Positions 18,706 to 29,100 of a stretch of DNA of 64,000 nt are shown piece by piece. The translations under genes and the position numbers were made by a program. Within the stretch, counting starts at the first letter, position 1. Each line of letters begins with the position of its first letter. Under the pieces are notes generated by a model that saw only the letters and a program-made list of their open reading frames with translations, did no database searches and was not told where the DNA came from. Source of the stretch: Moritella sp. (lineage in GTDB: Bacteria; Pseudomonadota; Gammaproteobacteria; Enterobacterales; Moritellaceae); contig NZ_JABSQR010000018.1 of the NCBI RefSeq assembly GCF_013215705.1, positions 1 to 64,000 on the forward strand. The letters are read 5' to 3'.

Positions 18706-21153
18706 ATGATAACACTTATGCAACAAACACCGTCAATGTTAAGTCGAAGTTTCGTTAACGGCTTAGTTAAATCTCAATACGTACCAGACAACCCAGTTGA
18801 TGCACTAAAGTTAGATTTAACGCGTCCTATTGTTTATGTTTTGAAAACTAAATCGATGACAGATCTGGTCGCATTACAACGGGCCTGTAAAGAACGAGGC
18901 TTACCAGACCCACTTACGCCAATTAAAGTGAATGGCGTCATCATTCCCAGCTATGTTTGCTTAGATAATCCGGCGCCACTGTTTGGCCAAGTAAAAGATA
19001 AAAACGTATTTTTTAGCGAATTTCAACAGCTATTACGCTTACACAAAGATGATAAAGTTCTTGATATTCAGTTAATGCCCGTCTCATTATTTTGGGGACG
19101 CGCACCGGGTAAAGAAGGTCAAGTACCACTACTGTCATTAGCCAACAGTATTTCTCCAAGTCGTTTACGTAAAACCATCATTGTTGGGCTTAATCGCAAA
19201 GACAACTTAGTCCGTTTTAATAAACCCGTATCACTACGTTTCATGGCCGATCAGCATGGTAGTGATGAAAAACTTGCACAAAAATTAATTCGTGTCGCCA
19301 AGATCCACTTTAGTCGTCAAAAACTAGCCGCATCGGGACCGAAACTGCCGAATCGTTATCAACTATTTGAGCAACTGCTACGTAATCCAGAAGTTAAAAA
19401 AGCCATCCAAATTGAAATCGAAGAACATAATATTTCAGCGCAAAAAGCGAAAAAACGGGCTAATGGTTATATCGATGAAATTGTCAGTGACTTTTCTTAT
19501 AAATTTGTAAAAAACACCAGTAATTTTCTGGGCTGGATATGGAATAAGATCTACAGTGGTATCAAGGTTAACAACGCCGAACAAGTGCGTAAGCTGGCTG
19601 CCGATGGTCATGAGATTGTCTTCATGCCTTGTCATCGCAGCCACATGGATTACTTGCTTATCTCTTATGTTATTTACAATGAAGGCTTGATCCCCCCACA
19701 CATTGCCGCTGGCATTAACCTTAACTTCTTCCCTGCTGGGCCGATGTTCCGTCGTGGTGGTGCATTCTTCTTACGCCGCACGTTTAAGGGCAATAAACTC
19801 TATGCAACAATCTTCAGAGAATACCTCAGCTTATTATTCTCAAAAGGTTATTCTGTTGAATTCTTTACTGAGGGTGGTCGCAGTCGTACCGGACGTTTAT
19901 TACCGCCAAAAACCGGCATGCTTAACATGACCTTACAAGCTATGTTAAGAGAACAAAGCCGACCGATTACATTAGTCCCGGTATATCTAGGCTACGATCA
20001 CGTGATGGAAGTAAGTACCTACGTAAAAGAATTATCCGGAGCCAATAAGAAAAAAGAAAGTGTATTCCAAATATTTGGGATCGCCAAAAAACTTAAAAAT
20101 TACGGCCAAGCATTTGTTAACTTTGGTGAGCCAATCAACCTTAACCAATATTTAAATAAACACGTGGAAAACTGGCGTGATGACATAAATATGCCTGTTG
20201 AAGAACAACCTGCTTGGTTAAACCAAACAACCCGTGAACTCGCCAATCAAGTCATGGTGAATATTAACAGTGCCGCAGCAGTAAACGCCTTAACTATTTG
20301 CGCATTAATTTTACACGCCGCGCCACACAAGGCATTGAGCCGAGAAATTTTAGTTAAACAAATTGATAGTTATTTAAAGCTACTGCGTAATAATCCGTAT
20401 AGCGAATTCAGTACCTTGCCGGAAAACAGTGCAGAAGAAATTCTGGATCAAGCAATCGCACTGAAAAAATTCACCGTACGTGAAGATAGCTTAGGACAAA
20501 TGCTATCTATGTCATACGAACAAGCAGTGCTATTAACTTTCTACCGTAACAATATTCTACACCTGTTTGCACTGCCGTCATTAATCGCTGCGATAGTGAC
20601 AGAGAAAGCGCAAACCAGTATAGAAGAAATTAATGCGAAGGTTTACCAACTGTACCCGTTAATTCAAGCTGAGCTATTCTTGAAATATTCCGCAGATGAA
20701 TTGAGTACGTGTATCTCTGACACATTAACTGAAATGCAAGAACAAGGGATAATTAATAACTGTGATAATGTAATAACCCCTGTGAATGAACGCTTAATGT
20801 CACTGAAACTCCTTGCTGCCAGTATTCAAGAAACATTACAACGTTATGCAATTGTACTCACCGTGTTAGAGCATGACCAAGTGATTGAAAGAACAAAACT
20901 GGAAGATCGCAGCCAGATGATTGCAGAGCGTTTATCCTCGCTTAATGGCGTCAGTGCACCAGAGTTCTTTGATAAAAAAGTATTCGCTATCTTTATCAAT
21001 AAACTGCAAGAATTACATTACTTGTCTGATGCTGGTACTGTAAAAGCAGATAAGATCAGTCCGCTCGCGAATGTTGTGCGAGGGTTAACAACCCTCGAAG
21101 TAAAACAAACAATATCGGATGTGATGCTGAGTCAGCAATCTAGTGAAGTCTAA
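18706..21153 (+). CDS. plsB: PlsB, glycerol-3-phosphate 1-O-acyltransferase
   Basis: An 815-residue inner-membrane-associated enzyme that makes lysophosphatidate from glycerol-3-phosphate and acyl-ACP/CoA, starting phospholipid synthesis. Acyltransferase blocks are MPCHRSHMDYLL (block I, catalytic HxxxxD, about 305-316), RRGGAFFLRR (II), FFTEGGRSRTGRLLPPKTGM (III), and TLVPVYLGYD (IV). Length matches E. coli PlsB (807). The start is uncertain: ATG 18706 and ATG 18718 are both in frame and neither has a clear ribosome-binding site. Confidence 0.96.
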   Translation: MITLMQQTPSMLSRSFVNGLVKSQYVPDNPVDALKLDLTRPIVYVLKTKSMTDLVALQRACKERGLPDPLTPIKVNGVIIPSYVCLDNPAPLFGQVKDKNVFFSEFQQLLRLHKDDKVLDIQLMPVSLFWGRAPGKEGQVPLLSLANSISPSRLRKTIIVGLNRKDNLVRFNKPVSLRFMADQHGSDEKLAQKLIRVAKIHFSRQKLAASGPKLPNRYQLFEQLLRNPEVKKAIQIEIEEHNISAQKAKKRANGYIDEIVSDFSYKFVKNTSNFLGWIWNKIYSGIKVNNAEQVRKLAADGHEIVFMPCHRSHMDYLLISYVIYNEGLIPPHIAAGINLNFFPAGPMFRRGGAFFLRRTFKGNKLYATIFREYLSLLFSKGYSVEFFTEGGRSRTGRLLPPKTGMLNMTLQAMLREQSRPITLVPVYLGYDHVMEVSTYVKELSGANKKKESVFQIFGIAKKLKNYGQAFVNFGEPINLNQYLNKHVENWRDDINMPVEEQPAWLNQTTRELANQVMVNINSAAAVNALTICALILHAAPHKALSREILVKQIDSYLKLLRNNPYSEFSTLPENSAEEILDQAIALKKFTVREDSLGQMLSMSYEQAVLLTFYRNNILHLFALPSLIAAIVTEKAQTSIEEINAKVYQLYPLIQAELFLKYSADELSTCISDTLTEMQEQGIINNCDNVITPVNERLMSLKLLAASIQETLQRYAIVLTVLEHDQVIERTKLEDRSQMIAERLSSLNGVSAPEFFDKKVFAIFINKLQELHYLSDAGTVKADKISPLANVVRGLTTLEVKQTISDVMLSQQSSEV

Positions 21154-21202
21154 ACGATGGGTATTTCGTTAATATAACGCGATCTTTGTATTGCTTATTG
21201 CC

Positions 21203-21240
21203 AATAACAAAAAGAGGAGCTGCGGCTCCTTTTTTGTTAT
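21203..21240. terminator. Terminator after plsB (also facing ubiA)
   Basis: AGGAGC-TGCG-GCTCCT (21215-21230) is followed by TTTTTTG and preceded by AACAAAAAG. The arms extend through A/T pairs to ATAACAAAAA...TTTTTTGTTAT, so it can work in both directions between convergent plsB and ubiA. Confidence 0.9.
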
Positions 21241-21263
21241 TGTGTATCATGTGCATTAAACGC

Positions 21264-22124
21264 TTACAAGTAGCTTAAAAACAGACTCACAAACATAACC
21301 ATACCAACATAGTTATTATGTAAAAACGCCTTAAAACAAGATTCTCGGTCACGCTCAACAATCAATTTCTGTTGATAAACAAACAAACCAGCGACTATCG
21401 TTAACCCCATAAAATACACGCTAGGTAATACTAATAACCAGCCAAGCATACCAAGACATAATAATGATGATAACTGTAATAAACCAACAATCAATTTGTC
21501 ATTTTCTGCAAATAATATCGCCGTAGATTTAATACCAATCTTTAAATCATCATCACGATCAACCATGGCATATAAGGTGTCATACGCCACGGTCCATAAA
21601 ATATTAGCGACAAATAATAACCATGCATAGTTCGGAACTGTATCTAATTGCGCCGCAAATCCCATCGGAATAGCCCAACCAAATGCCATCCCTAATACCA
21701 CTTGTGGCAAGTGCGTATAGCGCTTCATAAACGGATAACACGCGGCAAGACCCACTGCCACAAACGATAATATTATCGTCAATTTATTCATGGTGAGTAC
21801 GAGCAAAAATGCCAATAAGGTCAAGACAAAGAAAAATATCAATGCCGCACGACTCGATATACGTCCAGCGGCAATCGGTCTATTCTCAGTGCGTTTTACA
21901 TGAGCATCAACACGTCGATCGGCAAAATCATTGATAACACAACCTGCCGAGCGCATTAAGATCACGCCCAATGTAAATACCAGCAATACATCTAATTTTG
22001 GTAATCCTTCAGCCGCTATCCACAGTGCCCACAACGTAGGCCACAATAAAAGCAAGGTACCGATTGGTTTATCCACACGAGTAAGCTGGATGTAATCTTT
22101 TATTTTCACCGTTATCAACGACAT
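21264..22124 (-). CDS. ubiA: UbiA, 4-hydroxybenzoate octaprenyltransferase
   Basis: An integral membrane prenyltransferase of about 286 residues that attaches the polyprenyl tail to 4-hydroxybenzoate in ubiquinone synthesis. The two Asp-rich Mg-diphosphate motifs are NDFADRRVD (about 69-77) and [13 protein letters not shown]; eight or nine hydrophobic helices follow the family pattern. AAAGGA ten bases before ATG 22124 favours this start over the GTG three codons earlier. It lies directly downstream of ubiC, which supplies its substrate. Confidence 0.95.
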   Translation of the reverse strand: MSLITVKIKDYIQLTRVDKPIGTLLLLWPTLWALWIAAEGLPKLDVLLVFTLGVILMRSAGCVINDFADRRVDAHVKRTENRPIAAGRISSRAALIFFFVLTLLAFLLVLTMNKLTIILSFVAVGLAACYPFMKRYTHLPQVVLGMAFGWAIPMGFAAQLDTVPNYAWLLFVANILWTVAYDTLYAMVDRDDDLKIGIKSTAILFAENDKLIVGLLQLSSLLCLGMLGWLLVLPSVYFMGLTIVAGLFVYQQKLIVERDRESCFKAFLHNNYVGMVMFVSLFLSYL

Positions 22125-22141
22125 ATACTTCACATCCTTTT

Positions 22142-22738
22142 TTATTTATATGCCAATGCATCAGGTAAAAACACTTCGGATACCAGTAATGATTTCCCAC
22201 CGAGCAGGAAACATGAGCGACGACCAAATAATGATGTTTTCAGGCTTGACGTTAACTGGCAAGATAAGCCATAAACGTTACTCTGAGCATCAAACTCGGC
22301 TATCTCAATTTCACTGCGCTGCATATCTGGCGCACTAAATAACACACTACCTAATGACCGATTACCTAATTGCTCTAGTTCACCACCAGGCGCAGTCAAC
22401 ATATTAAGCGGCATCACACTACGCGCAAAAACCCAAGGGGTACCGTCCAATTTTAACAGCACTTCACGCACAAAGCCGACATTTTCAACTAGGTTTAATT
22501 TTATCTTTTCATCATCAGATAATGGATAATTGCCTTCCGTTAATATTTCAACAGTAAATTCCTGACAATATTGTTTCAGTCTTGCTGTTAGTGAACCCGT
22601 ATCAACTAACCAATCATAAAGGCGCGCAGATAGTTTATCTTCTAATATGGTAGGCCATAACCATTTAGACTCACAGCCAATCGGATAATTTGGTAACGAC
22701 AACGAACTTATTCGCTTCTTATTTATATTTTCAGGCAT
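22142..22738 (-). CDS. ubiC: UbiC, chorismate pyruvate-lyase
   Basis: A 198-residue cytosolic lyase that removes pyruvate from chorismate to give 4-hydroxybenzoate. Family signatures are [12 protein letters not shown] (about 100-111), [12 protein letters not shown], and [21 protein letters not shown] at the C terminus. The N-terminal extension of about 20 residues is longer than in E. coli (165 aa). It forms the ubiC-ubiA operon. Confidence 0.94.
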   Translation of the reverse strand: MPENINKKRISSLSLPNYPIGCESKWLWPTILEDKLSARLYDWLVDTGSLTARLKQYCQEFTVEILTEGNYPLSDDEKIKLNLVENVGFVREVLLKLDGTPWVFARSVMPLNMLTAPGGELEQLGNRSLGSVLFSAPDMQRSEIEIAEFDAQSNVYGLSCQLTSSLKTSLFGRRSCFLLGGKSLLVSEVFLPDALAYK

Positions 22739-22911
22739 AGTATAAATTACTTTTTTAACAACAAGATCTGGCGTAATTATCTGCTATTCAGCTCAAGATT
22801 GTAAGCAAGGACGTAACTTGTTGGCTGATTTATGTAATTAATTAATTGAAAATGAGTATACTGAGTCACAACCTTGTTTTTTCATCTCTCATTTTACTAA
22901 GGATACGGTAA

Positions 22912-23310
22912 ATGAATAAATTATTCTGGCTATTAAGTATGGTCACAGCTTCACTATCCACCGCCGTATCAGCTAACGATCACCAACCTGTGTATATTTA
23001 TTTCGGTTTAGAACCCGATATTATAACTAACTATACCAGTGAAACGAACAAGATTGGTTTTATCAATGTATCTGTAGAATTTATGCTGGCTGACAATAAC
23101 GGTTTGGACATTATTGAAATGCATGAACCCTTGATCAGAGATAAAATAATTTCATTATTGGGTCAACAATCACCTCAACATTTACGTTCACTGACTGGTC
23201 GAGAAGAGATCAGAAAAGAGATCCAAAATGAAGTGAACAGCTTACTGAAACAAGAGACTGGCGAAGCCGTTATTGAAAATCTATTATTTACCAAATATTT
23301 ATTAATGTAA
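22912..23310 (+). CDS. FliL-like secreted protein
   Basis: A 132-residue protein with a clear signal peptide (MNKLFWLLSMVTASLSTAVSA, cleavage after about residue 21). The rest resembles the FliL periplasmic domain: YIYFGLEPDIITNY, then VSVEFMLADN, then a helix with IRDKIISLLGQQSPQHLRSLTGREEIRKEI and VENLLFTKYLLM-type end. Unlike true FliL it has no TM anchor, and no other flagellar gene is near. It is monocistronic, divergent from ubiC, and ends in a hairpin. Confidence 0.78.
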   Translation: MNKLFWLLSMVTASLSTAVSANDHQPVYIYFGLEPDIITNYTSETNKIGFINVSVEFMLADNNGLDIIEMHEPLIRDKIISLLGQQSPQHLRSLTGREEIRKEIQNEVNSLLKQETGEAVIENLLFTKYLLM

Positions 23311-23314
23311 TAAA

Positions 23315-23344
23315 AAAGGAGTATGCCGCGTGGCCTACTCCTTT
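23315..23344. terminator. Bidirectional terminator after FliL-like gene
   Basis: AAAGGAGTA (23315-23323) pairs with TACTCCTTT (23336-23344). T-rich flanks exist on both sides (TTTATC on plus, TTTATTAC on minus), fitting the convergent arrangement with hldE. Confidence 0.75.
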
Positions 23345-23396
23345 ATCAATTGACGTCGTCACAACATCAGCTAGTCACTCATTATCTGAAATAGCG

Positions 23397-24818
23397 TTAA
23401 CCTTTAATCGCATTAATGATCGCAGTCGTAGAACAACCATCTTCAAATTGTAAAATTCGAACCTTGCCACCATTCGCCAATACCTGTTTATGCCCTGCGA
23501 TCTCTTCCACTTTGTAATCACCACCTTTAACTAATACATCAGGTAGCAATTCAGAGATTAAGCGCTCTGGTGTTTCTTCAGTAAATTCAACGACCCAATC
23601 CACCGCACCTAATGCAGCAAGTACCGTCATACGGCGGTCACAAGTATTGATCGGACGACCAGAGCCTTTCAACCCTCGCACTGAAGCATCGGAATTAACC
23701 GCCAAAATTAAACGTTGGCCTAATTTACGCGCAGAATTTAAATAAGACACGTGACCCGCATGCAGAATATCAAAACATCCATTAGTCATGACAATATTTT
23801 CGCCACGTAACTTAGCCAATTTAACCGCAATCTTTAGCTGTTCTTCGCTTAATACCCCAAAGCCGCTTTCATGAGAACCGTAGACAGAGTTAGCTAATTC
23901 AATCGGGCTTACCGTCGAAGTACCAATTTTCGCAACCACAACACTGGCCCCCGCGTTTGCTAATGCGCAAGCTTCTTCGAGTGATGAACCCGCTGATACA
24001 GCCGCAGCTAATACCGAAATAACCGTATCACCCGCACCTGTCACGTCATACACCTCTTGTGCTAATGCAGGTAAATGAAACTCATCTTGCTCTGCACGAA
24101 TTAACGTCATGCCCTTTTCACTACGCGTAACCAGTAATGCTCCAAAATCATATTGTGCAATTAACTGACGGCCCTTTTCAACCAGTTCTTGTTCACTTTT
24201 ACAATGCCCAACAACCGCTTCAAACTCCGATAAATTTGGCGTTAATAAGGTCGCCCCACGGTATTTTTCAAAATCACAGCCTTTTGGATCAACAAAAACT
24301 TTAACGCCTTGTTGCTTTGCGGCCTGGATCATTTGTTGCACTTCAACCAAAGCGCCTTTGTTATAGTCCGACACAATCATCACGGAATAATCGGCTAAGT
24401 TAGCGATAGTTTTAGCAACAAGCGGTTGCGTGTCCACCGCCGCCACAGATTCTTCGAAATCTAATCGAATCACTTGCTGGCCACGGCTTAATACCCGTAA
24501 TTTAGTGATCGTTGGGTAATCATCTAATTGCAAAAAATCACAAATAACATCGACAGCATTCATTTTACCGCATAACGCTTGTGCAGCTTCATCATTACCC
24601 GTTAAGCCTAAAAGTTTCGCACTCGCGCCTAACGCCGCAAGGTTAAGCGCCACGTTAGCGGCACCACCAGGACGATCTTCAACATTATTCACTTTAACAA
24701 TAGGCACTGGTGCCTCTGGAGAAATACGACTCGAATCGCCCGTCCAATAACGATCTAACATGACATCGCCAACGACTAATATTTTTGCATTGTTAAAGTC
24801 AGGTAAAATGATTTCCAT
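23397..24818 (-). CDS. hldE: HldE, bifunctional heptose-7-P kinase / heptose-1-P adenylyltransferase
   Basis: A 473-residue enzyme making ADP-heptose for the LPS inner core. The N-terminal PfkB-type kinase (about 1-320) has [16 protein letters not shown] and [16 protein letters not shown], the catalytic Asp within GAGD. The C-terminal cytidylyltransferase-like domain (about 340-473) has [17 protein letters not shown] and [20 protein letters not shown] precedes the ATG. It is the third gene of a glpE-glpG-hldE run, 17 bp after glpG. Confidence 0.96.
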   Translation of the reverse strand: MEIILPDFNNAKILVVGDVMLDRYWTGDSSRISPEAPVPIVKVNNVEDRPGGAANVALNLAALGASAKLLGLTGNDEAAQALCGKMNAVDVICDFLQLDDYPTITKLRVLSRGQQVIRLDFEESVAAVDTQPLVAKTIANLADYSVMIVSDYNKGALVEVQQMIQAAKQQGVKVFVDPKGCDFEKYRGATLLTPNLSEFEAVVGHCKSEQELVEKGRQLIAQYDFGALLVTRSEKGMTLIRAEQDEFHLPALAQEVYDVTGAGDTVISVLAAAVSAGSSLEEACALANAGASVVVAKIGTSTVSPIELANSVYGSHESGFGVLSEEQLKIAVKLAKLRGENIVMTNGCFDILHAGHVSYLNSARKLGQRLILAVNSDASVRGLKGSGRPINTCDRRMTVLAALGAVDWVVEFTEETPERLISELLPDVLVKGGDYKVEEIAGHKQVLANGGKVRILQFEDGCSTTAIINAIKG

Positions 24819-24835
24819 TGTTCTCTCGATAATTT

Positions 24836-25684
24836 CTAATTAGAAGATTTAAATTTATGGTCTAAAAATGCTTGGCCACAACCAACCATTAAACCAAGTA
24901 CATGTGCGGCATTCGCAACATTAAGGCCAAAGATAGGGAAAAACCCCAGTACCAGCCAAACCAGCATAAAACCAACATAAGGTTTAGGTAAATTAAGACC
25001 TTGTGTCGGCGCTAACCAACCAGTCCACCAAATATAACCGACCAGCGCATAAACCACACCCGATAAACCACCAAAATTAGGACCAGATAATAAAAACTGA
25101 CCGATATTGGGTATTAACGCGGCAACTAAAAACAACAGTAACAACTTTTTACTACCTAGCTTGTTTTCAATCTGACCACCAAGATACCACCACCATAATA
25201 AATTAAATACCAGGTGTAAGACTGAAAAATGTATGAGCGCAGGCGTAAATAAACGCCAAACTTCACTCAGTGAACTAGCACTTAACTCAAAAGGAAAATG
25301 CAGCGCAGCATAAATAAATTCATTTTGTGTCAACATACTAAAATACATCGCCACAAAGACAATCACACTTAAGACAAAAACGGTGAGCGTCACTTTACCT
25401 GCATGCATCAAAAAGTTAGCCAACATATTACCCGAGCCATAACTGAAGTTCGCGGTACGCGTATCAGCAACATCCCAAGAGGCCGCTTGGTATTTATCTT
25501 GGTAAGGATCAGCCAAAAACAAATCAAGTTCTTGCGATGCAACGTCAACATGGGTCATCGCAGGTAAACAAATTGCAAAACCATCGTCTGTCTGTGCAAC
25601 TTTTGCCTCAATTTTTTGTACCGCTAAATAATCCACAAAAGCCTGCGCCATGCGTGGATTATTAATTACACCAATCTCGATCAT
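24836..25684 (-). CDS. glpG: GlpG rhomboid intramembrane protease
   Basis: A 282-residue protease. A cytoplasmic N-terminal domain (about 1-90, [22 protein letters not shown]) is followed by six TM helices. The catalytic dyad is the Ser of [16 protein letters not shown] in TM4 and the His of [13 protein letters not shown] in TM6; the oxyanion [15 protein letters not shown] region in TM2 is present. E. coli GlpG is 276 residues. It cleaves TM segments of partly unfolded membrane proteins. Sits between glpE and hldE. Confidence 0.95.
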   Translation of the reverse strand: MIEIGVINNPRMAQAFVDYLAVQKIEAKVAQTDDGFAICLPAMTHVDVASQELDLFLADPYQDKYQAASWDVADTRTANFSYGSGNMLANFLMHAGKVTLTVFVLSVIVFVAMYFSMLTQNEFIYAALHFPFELSASSLSEVWRLFTPALIHFSVLHLVFNLLWWWYLGGQIENKLGSKKLLLLFLVAALIPNIGQFLLSGPNFGGLSGVVYALVGYIWWTGWLAPTQGLNLPKPYVGFMLVWLVLGFFPIFGLNVANAAHVLGLMVGCGQAFLDHKFKSSN

Positions 25685-25694
25685 TACTATTTAC

Positions 25695-26015
25695 CTATTT
25701 TGATACAAATGCACATTCTCGACGCCAAGCTTCAAACCCACCGTCCATGCTATAAACCTCTTCAAAACCTTGTTCAACTAAATATTGCGCTGCACCTTGA
25801 CTACTACGACCGTGATAGCAAACCACAACAACAGGGTTATCAAAGTCAGTTTGTTGCATAAAGTTACCTAACACTGAATCAGTAAGATGCAATGAATCTG
25901 CGATATGTGCATCTGTAAATGATTGAGGGTCACGAATATCGACAATTTTAACGCCTGTACTATTGCTGATTAATTGTTGGACCTCATTAATTGAAATATG
26001 TTTAAAACTATCCAT
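25695..26015 (-). CDS. glpE: GlpE, thiosulfate sulfurtransferase (rhodanese)
   Basis: A single-domain rhodanese of 106 residues (E. coli 108) that moves sulfane sulfur from thiosulfate to cyanide or thioredoxin in vitro. The active-site loop [11 protein letters not shown] has the catalytic Cys, and [14 protein letters not shown] is the conserved N-terminal motif. AAGGTG in front of ATG 26015 sets the start; 14 further in-frame codons upstream are not conserved. It is 10 bp upstream of glpG, the same pair as in E. coli. Confidence 0.95.
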   Translation of the reverse strand: MDSFKHISINEVQQLISNSTGVKIVDIRDPQSFTDAHIADSLHLTDSVLGNFMQQTDFDNPVVVVCYHGRSSQGAAQYLVEQGFEEVYSMDGGFEAWRRECAFVSK

Positions 26016-26148
26016 GCTACACCTTAAATATAATTTTTTTCGTTCGATGATGTCCACATTAAAGATTGAATTTAATGATTCACGAACGAACTATTAGTTT
26101 ATGATGATATTATCACATTGCTTATATTGATACAGAAGGGAATATTGA

Positions 26149-27456
26149 ATGCTTAGCCGAACTCTCTACACCACGCTACTTTATGCAACTTCACCGTTGA
26201 TATTTTCTTTATTGTTGAAAACTAAGAAAGGTAAACCGCCCATTGGTGAGCGTTGGAAAGAATTTGTCGGTATCGCCCCTGAATTAGCCCAAGCACAGCA
26301 ACCAATTTGGATCCACGCGGTGTCAGTTGGGGAAGTGATTGCAGCAACGCCAATTATCAACGCCTTGCAACAGCAATATCCAGCGCTACCATTACTTATC
26401 ACCACGACCACAAGTACTGGTGCAGAGCGTGTAGCGGCTTTAACAGGCAACATTGAACACAGATACTTCCCTGCCGATTATCCTTGTGCAGTAAAACAAT
26501 TTATCAAGCGTATGAATCCAGCACTGTGTTTAATCATGGAAACCGAGTTATGGCCTAACATGCTGACGATCTGTAAAGACCAAGGTATTCCGACCATAGT
26601 GGTTAATGCGCGCTTGTCTGAAAAATCGCAACAAAAATACCAGCGTTTTCAGTCATTGTTTTCAGCACCATTACAAAAGTTAACCCATATATTATGTCAG
26701 GATGAAAATGATCAGCGTCGTTTTAAAACGTTAGGCTTAAGCCAATCCCAACTTTCTGTCACAGGTACCGTTAAATTTGATATTCAATTCTCAGAGAGCA
26801 TCATCAATAACGGCTTATCACTGCGCCAACAACTTGGCAAACAACGTCCAGTCGTCATTGCCTCCAGTACACATAAAGGTGAAGATGAGATAGTGCTTGC
26901 GGCATTTGAGAAAGTAAAACAGCAACATATTAATGCGGTTTTAATATTAGTGCCTCGCCATCCAGAACGCTTTGATGATGTTGCGACTCTGTGCTTAAGT
27001 AAGTTCCCGAAAACTCAGCGACGAAGCCAAGGTCAGGCAACTGATGACCTAAGTAATATTGATGTTTATTTAGGGGATAGCATGGGTGAAATGCCGATCC
27101 TACTCGCTGCCAGTGATATCTGCTTTATGGGTGGCAGTTTAATTGGTGATAAAGTCGGTGGACATAACTTATTAGAACCTGCGGCACTATCAAAAGCCTG
27201 TATTACCGGTCCAAGTTATTTTAACTTTGCTGATGTAACGGCGCAATTACTCGATTGTAATGGCGTTGCAGTCGTCAATGATGAGCTTGAATTGGCCAAT
27301 AAGATAAATGAATTGATGTCACAACCAGAGATTGCAGTAACGATGGGTCAACAAGCAAAGCATGTCGTGGAGAAGAACAAAGGCGCACTAAGCAAAATAA
27401 TGCAAACACTAACCTATTACATCGACCAAACGATCAATCACGCCAATACCAAATAG
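26149..27456 (+). CDS. waaA: WaaA (KdtA), Kdo transferase
   Basis: A 435-residue GT30 enzyme that adds Kdo to lipid IVA at the inner membrane. The N-terminal hydrophobic anchor (LYTTLLYATSPLIFSLLL) is followed by IWIHAVSVGEVIAATPII, PADYPCAVKQFIKRMNPALCLIMETELWPN, and the C-terminal donor-binding IDVYLGDSMGEMPILLAASDICFMGGSL with GGHNLLEPA. AAGGGAA precedes the ATG. Divergent from glpE; whether it adds one or two Kdo cannot be told, but the nearby kdkA suggests a mono-Kdo core phosphorylated at position 4. Confidence 0.96.
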   Translation: MLSRTLYTTLLYATSPLIFSLLLKTKKGKPPIGERWKEFVGIAPELAQAQQPIWIHAVSVGEVIAATPIINALQQQYPALPLLITTTTSTGAERVAALTGNIEHRYFPADYPCAVKQFIKRMNPALCLIMETELWPNMLTICKDQGIPTIVVNARLSEKSQQKYQRFQSLFSAPLQKLTHILCQDENDQRRFKTLGLSQSQLSVTGTVKFDIQFSESIINNGLSLRQQLGKQRPVVIASSTHKGEDEIVLAAFEKVKQQHINAVLILVPRHPERFDDVATLCLSKFPKTQRRSQGQATDDLSNIDVYLGDSMGEMPILLAASDICFMGGSLIGDKVGGHNLLEPAALSKACITGPSYFNFADVTAQLLDCNGVAVVNDELELANKINELMSQPEIAVTMGQQAKHVVEKNKGALSKIMQTLTYYIDQTINHANTK

Positions 27457-27466
27457 TGGCTATCAT

Positions 27467-27520
27467 CAATATGGTTTATCTTAATCGACAACATTATTAG
27501 CGATAAGAAAAACCATATTG
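27467..27520. terminator. Long inverted repeat between waaA and a TetR gene
   Basis: CAATATGGTTT (27467-27477) pairs perfectly with AAACCATATTG (27510-27520), and the inner bases TCTTAATCG/CGATAAGA can extend the stem with one bulge. No T-tract follows in either direction, so it may be a weak bidirectional terminator or an RNA-stability element. Confidence 0.5.
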
Positions 27521-27547
27521 TACATCTATCGACTCGCGTTAAAACAA

Positions 27548-28213
27548 TTAACCATTAATATCAGGGACAACTGTTTCAGCCGTGGCTAAGCGTAAATAAT
27601 ATTCACGCATATGCTTATAATCAACAAGGGCTTGCTCAGTGAAATAGGGTTTCATCATAAAGAGTGACTTCAGAATACCGCAATAAATATCAGTCTTATA
27701 TACTTTTGCATCTTTACTGATTGTGGTGCGATAACTTACCCAAGAAACCAGTACAACCTTAATAGAATTGGCCAACTCGTCCAGATCTTCCATTTGGATA
27801 TTGACCACATTATTTTTTTGTAAAGAAAAGAGCAGATCAACTTCACGCTGCGCAGAAATTTCTTGAAATTTTAAATACTTCTTATGTAAGTTCGGGTCTC
27901 GAGATAACAAGCTCGGTAAACTGTAATACAAGAAGCGAAAACGCCACATCGTTTCAAACATTGAATCTAAATAACGCATCATCACTTCCAATGTCACTTC
28001 ACCTTCATTGTGAGGTTGAAAATTGTCAGCTAAATAATTTACATACTGATCAAAAATTGAGTCAATAATGTCTTCTTTATTACGAAAATGATAATAAAGA
28101 TTGCCAGGGCTAATGCCTAAATGCGCGGCAATATGGTTGGTAGTGACATTCCGCTCTCCACATTCATTGAACAACTCAAGAGCCGCATGAATGATCTTAT
28201 CTCTGGTTTTCAT
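27548..28213 (-). CDS. TetR/AcrR-family transcriptional regulator
   Basis: About 221 residues. The N-terminal helix-turn-helix is TRDKIIHAALELFNECGERNVTTNHIAAHLGISPGNLYYHFRNKEDII (about 3-50); the C-terminal ligand domain (FRFLYYSLPSLLSRDPNLHKKYL) matches the TetR_C subgroup seen near lipid and envelope genes. The start is MKTRDK at 28213; four codons upstream lack conservation. It sits between waaA and kdkA, so control of envelope lipid genes is plausible but unproven. Confidence 0.86.
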   Translation of the reverse strand: MKTRDKIIHAALELFNECGERNVTTNHIAAHLGISPGNLYYHFRNKEDIIDSIFDQYVNYLADNFQPHNEGEVTLEVMMRYLDSMFETMWRFRFLYYSLPSLLSRDPNLHKKYLKFQEISAQREVDLLFSLQKNNVVNIQMEDLDELANSIKVVLVSWVSYRTTISKDAKVYKTDIYCGILKSLFMMKPYFTEQALVDYKHMREYYLRLATAETVVPDING

Positions 28214-28307
28214 GAAAATGACCACTTTGATTTATAATAGATTTCTTAATACTCGCACATTTAGTGCGAAATGACACAGTGTAATATTTTATTGTTAGAA
28301 CATTCGC

Positions 28308-29015
28308 TCAACGTTGATAACCAGCCAATAACAAATCCCAGTCAGACAACTGCCATTTGAACGCCGTATCTTTAGTTTGTTCTTTCACAAAAGAACGTTT
28401 AAGCCGAGCTAGATTGGCTTGTTTCCAGCTATCTGCAGCAGGTTTAAACTTGCAGCGATCAAAATCGATCAGCCACCACTTACCTTGCCCATCGAGAATA
28501 ATATTATGGGTATTTAAATCAGCATGCCATAAATTAACATCATGAAAGCGTTTGATCATAATACCAATCTGCTGATACTCAACATCACTCAACGCGCGCT
28601 CTTTTAACACAGCGACTAAATCTTTGGCACCAGAGATCTTCTCGGTAATCAAATCAGCTTGATAAAACAGCCCTTGCTTAATGATCTGACCGGCAACGGG
28701 TTTTGGCGCGGGTAATTTTTTATCTACCAGTTGCTGCGTAACAACAAACTCTTGATATGCTCGGGAATTTTTAAGTCCAGTATAAACATAGGCATCTTTA
28801 ATCAACTTGGAAATAAGGCCTCCACGGTGATAATGGCGTAGTACAAATTCATCATTATTTATTTTAAAAAACCAGGTAATACCGCGACCAAACGCGGATC
28901 CAATTATCGCATTGTTATGTTGCCAATGTGCCCCGTCAAAATATTCTGGGGTGATCTCAGCGTTTAATTCGTCCTGAAAAAATAAGACTCGATTGCCTTG
29001 TGTCTGTATTAACAT
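28308..29015 (-). CDS. kdkA: KdkA, Kdo kinase
   Basis: A 235-residue protein-kinase-like enzyme that phosphorylates Kdo-lipid A at the 4-OH of Kdo with ATP, as in Haemophilus and Vibrio. Kinase motifs are FVLRHYHRGGLISKLIKDAYVY near the ATP-binding lysine, HADLNTHNIILD (catalytic loop, about 166-177), and WWLIDFDRCKF (metal-binding DFD). It is divergent from the GT9 gene across a short promoter gap and belongs to the LPS-core group. Confidence 0.94.
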   Translation of the reverse strand: MLIQTQGNRVLFFQDELNAEITPEYFDGAHWQHNNAIIGSAFGRGITWFFKINNDEFVLRHYHRGGLISKLIKDAYVYTGLKNSRAYQEFVVTQQLVDKKLPAPKPVAGQIIKQGLFYQADLITEKISGAKDLVAVLKERALSDVEYQQIGIMIKRFHDVNLWHADLNTHNIILDGQGKWWLIDFDRCKFKPAADSWKQANLARLKRSFVKEQTKDTAFKWQLSDWDLLLAGYQR

Positions 29016-29100
29016 GTGCTCTCCAAAAAATACTTCACCGATAAATTTTACATTACCTCAAACGATTTGCATAATAGCCTTTTACATTCAACGACTAGAA

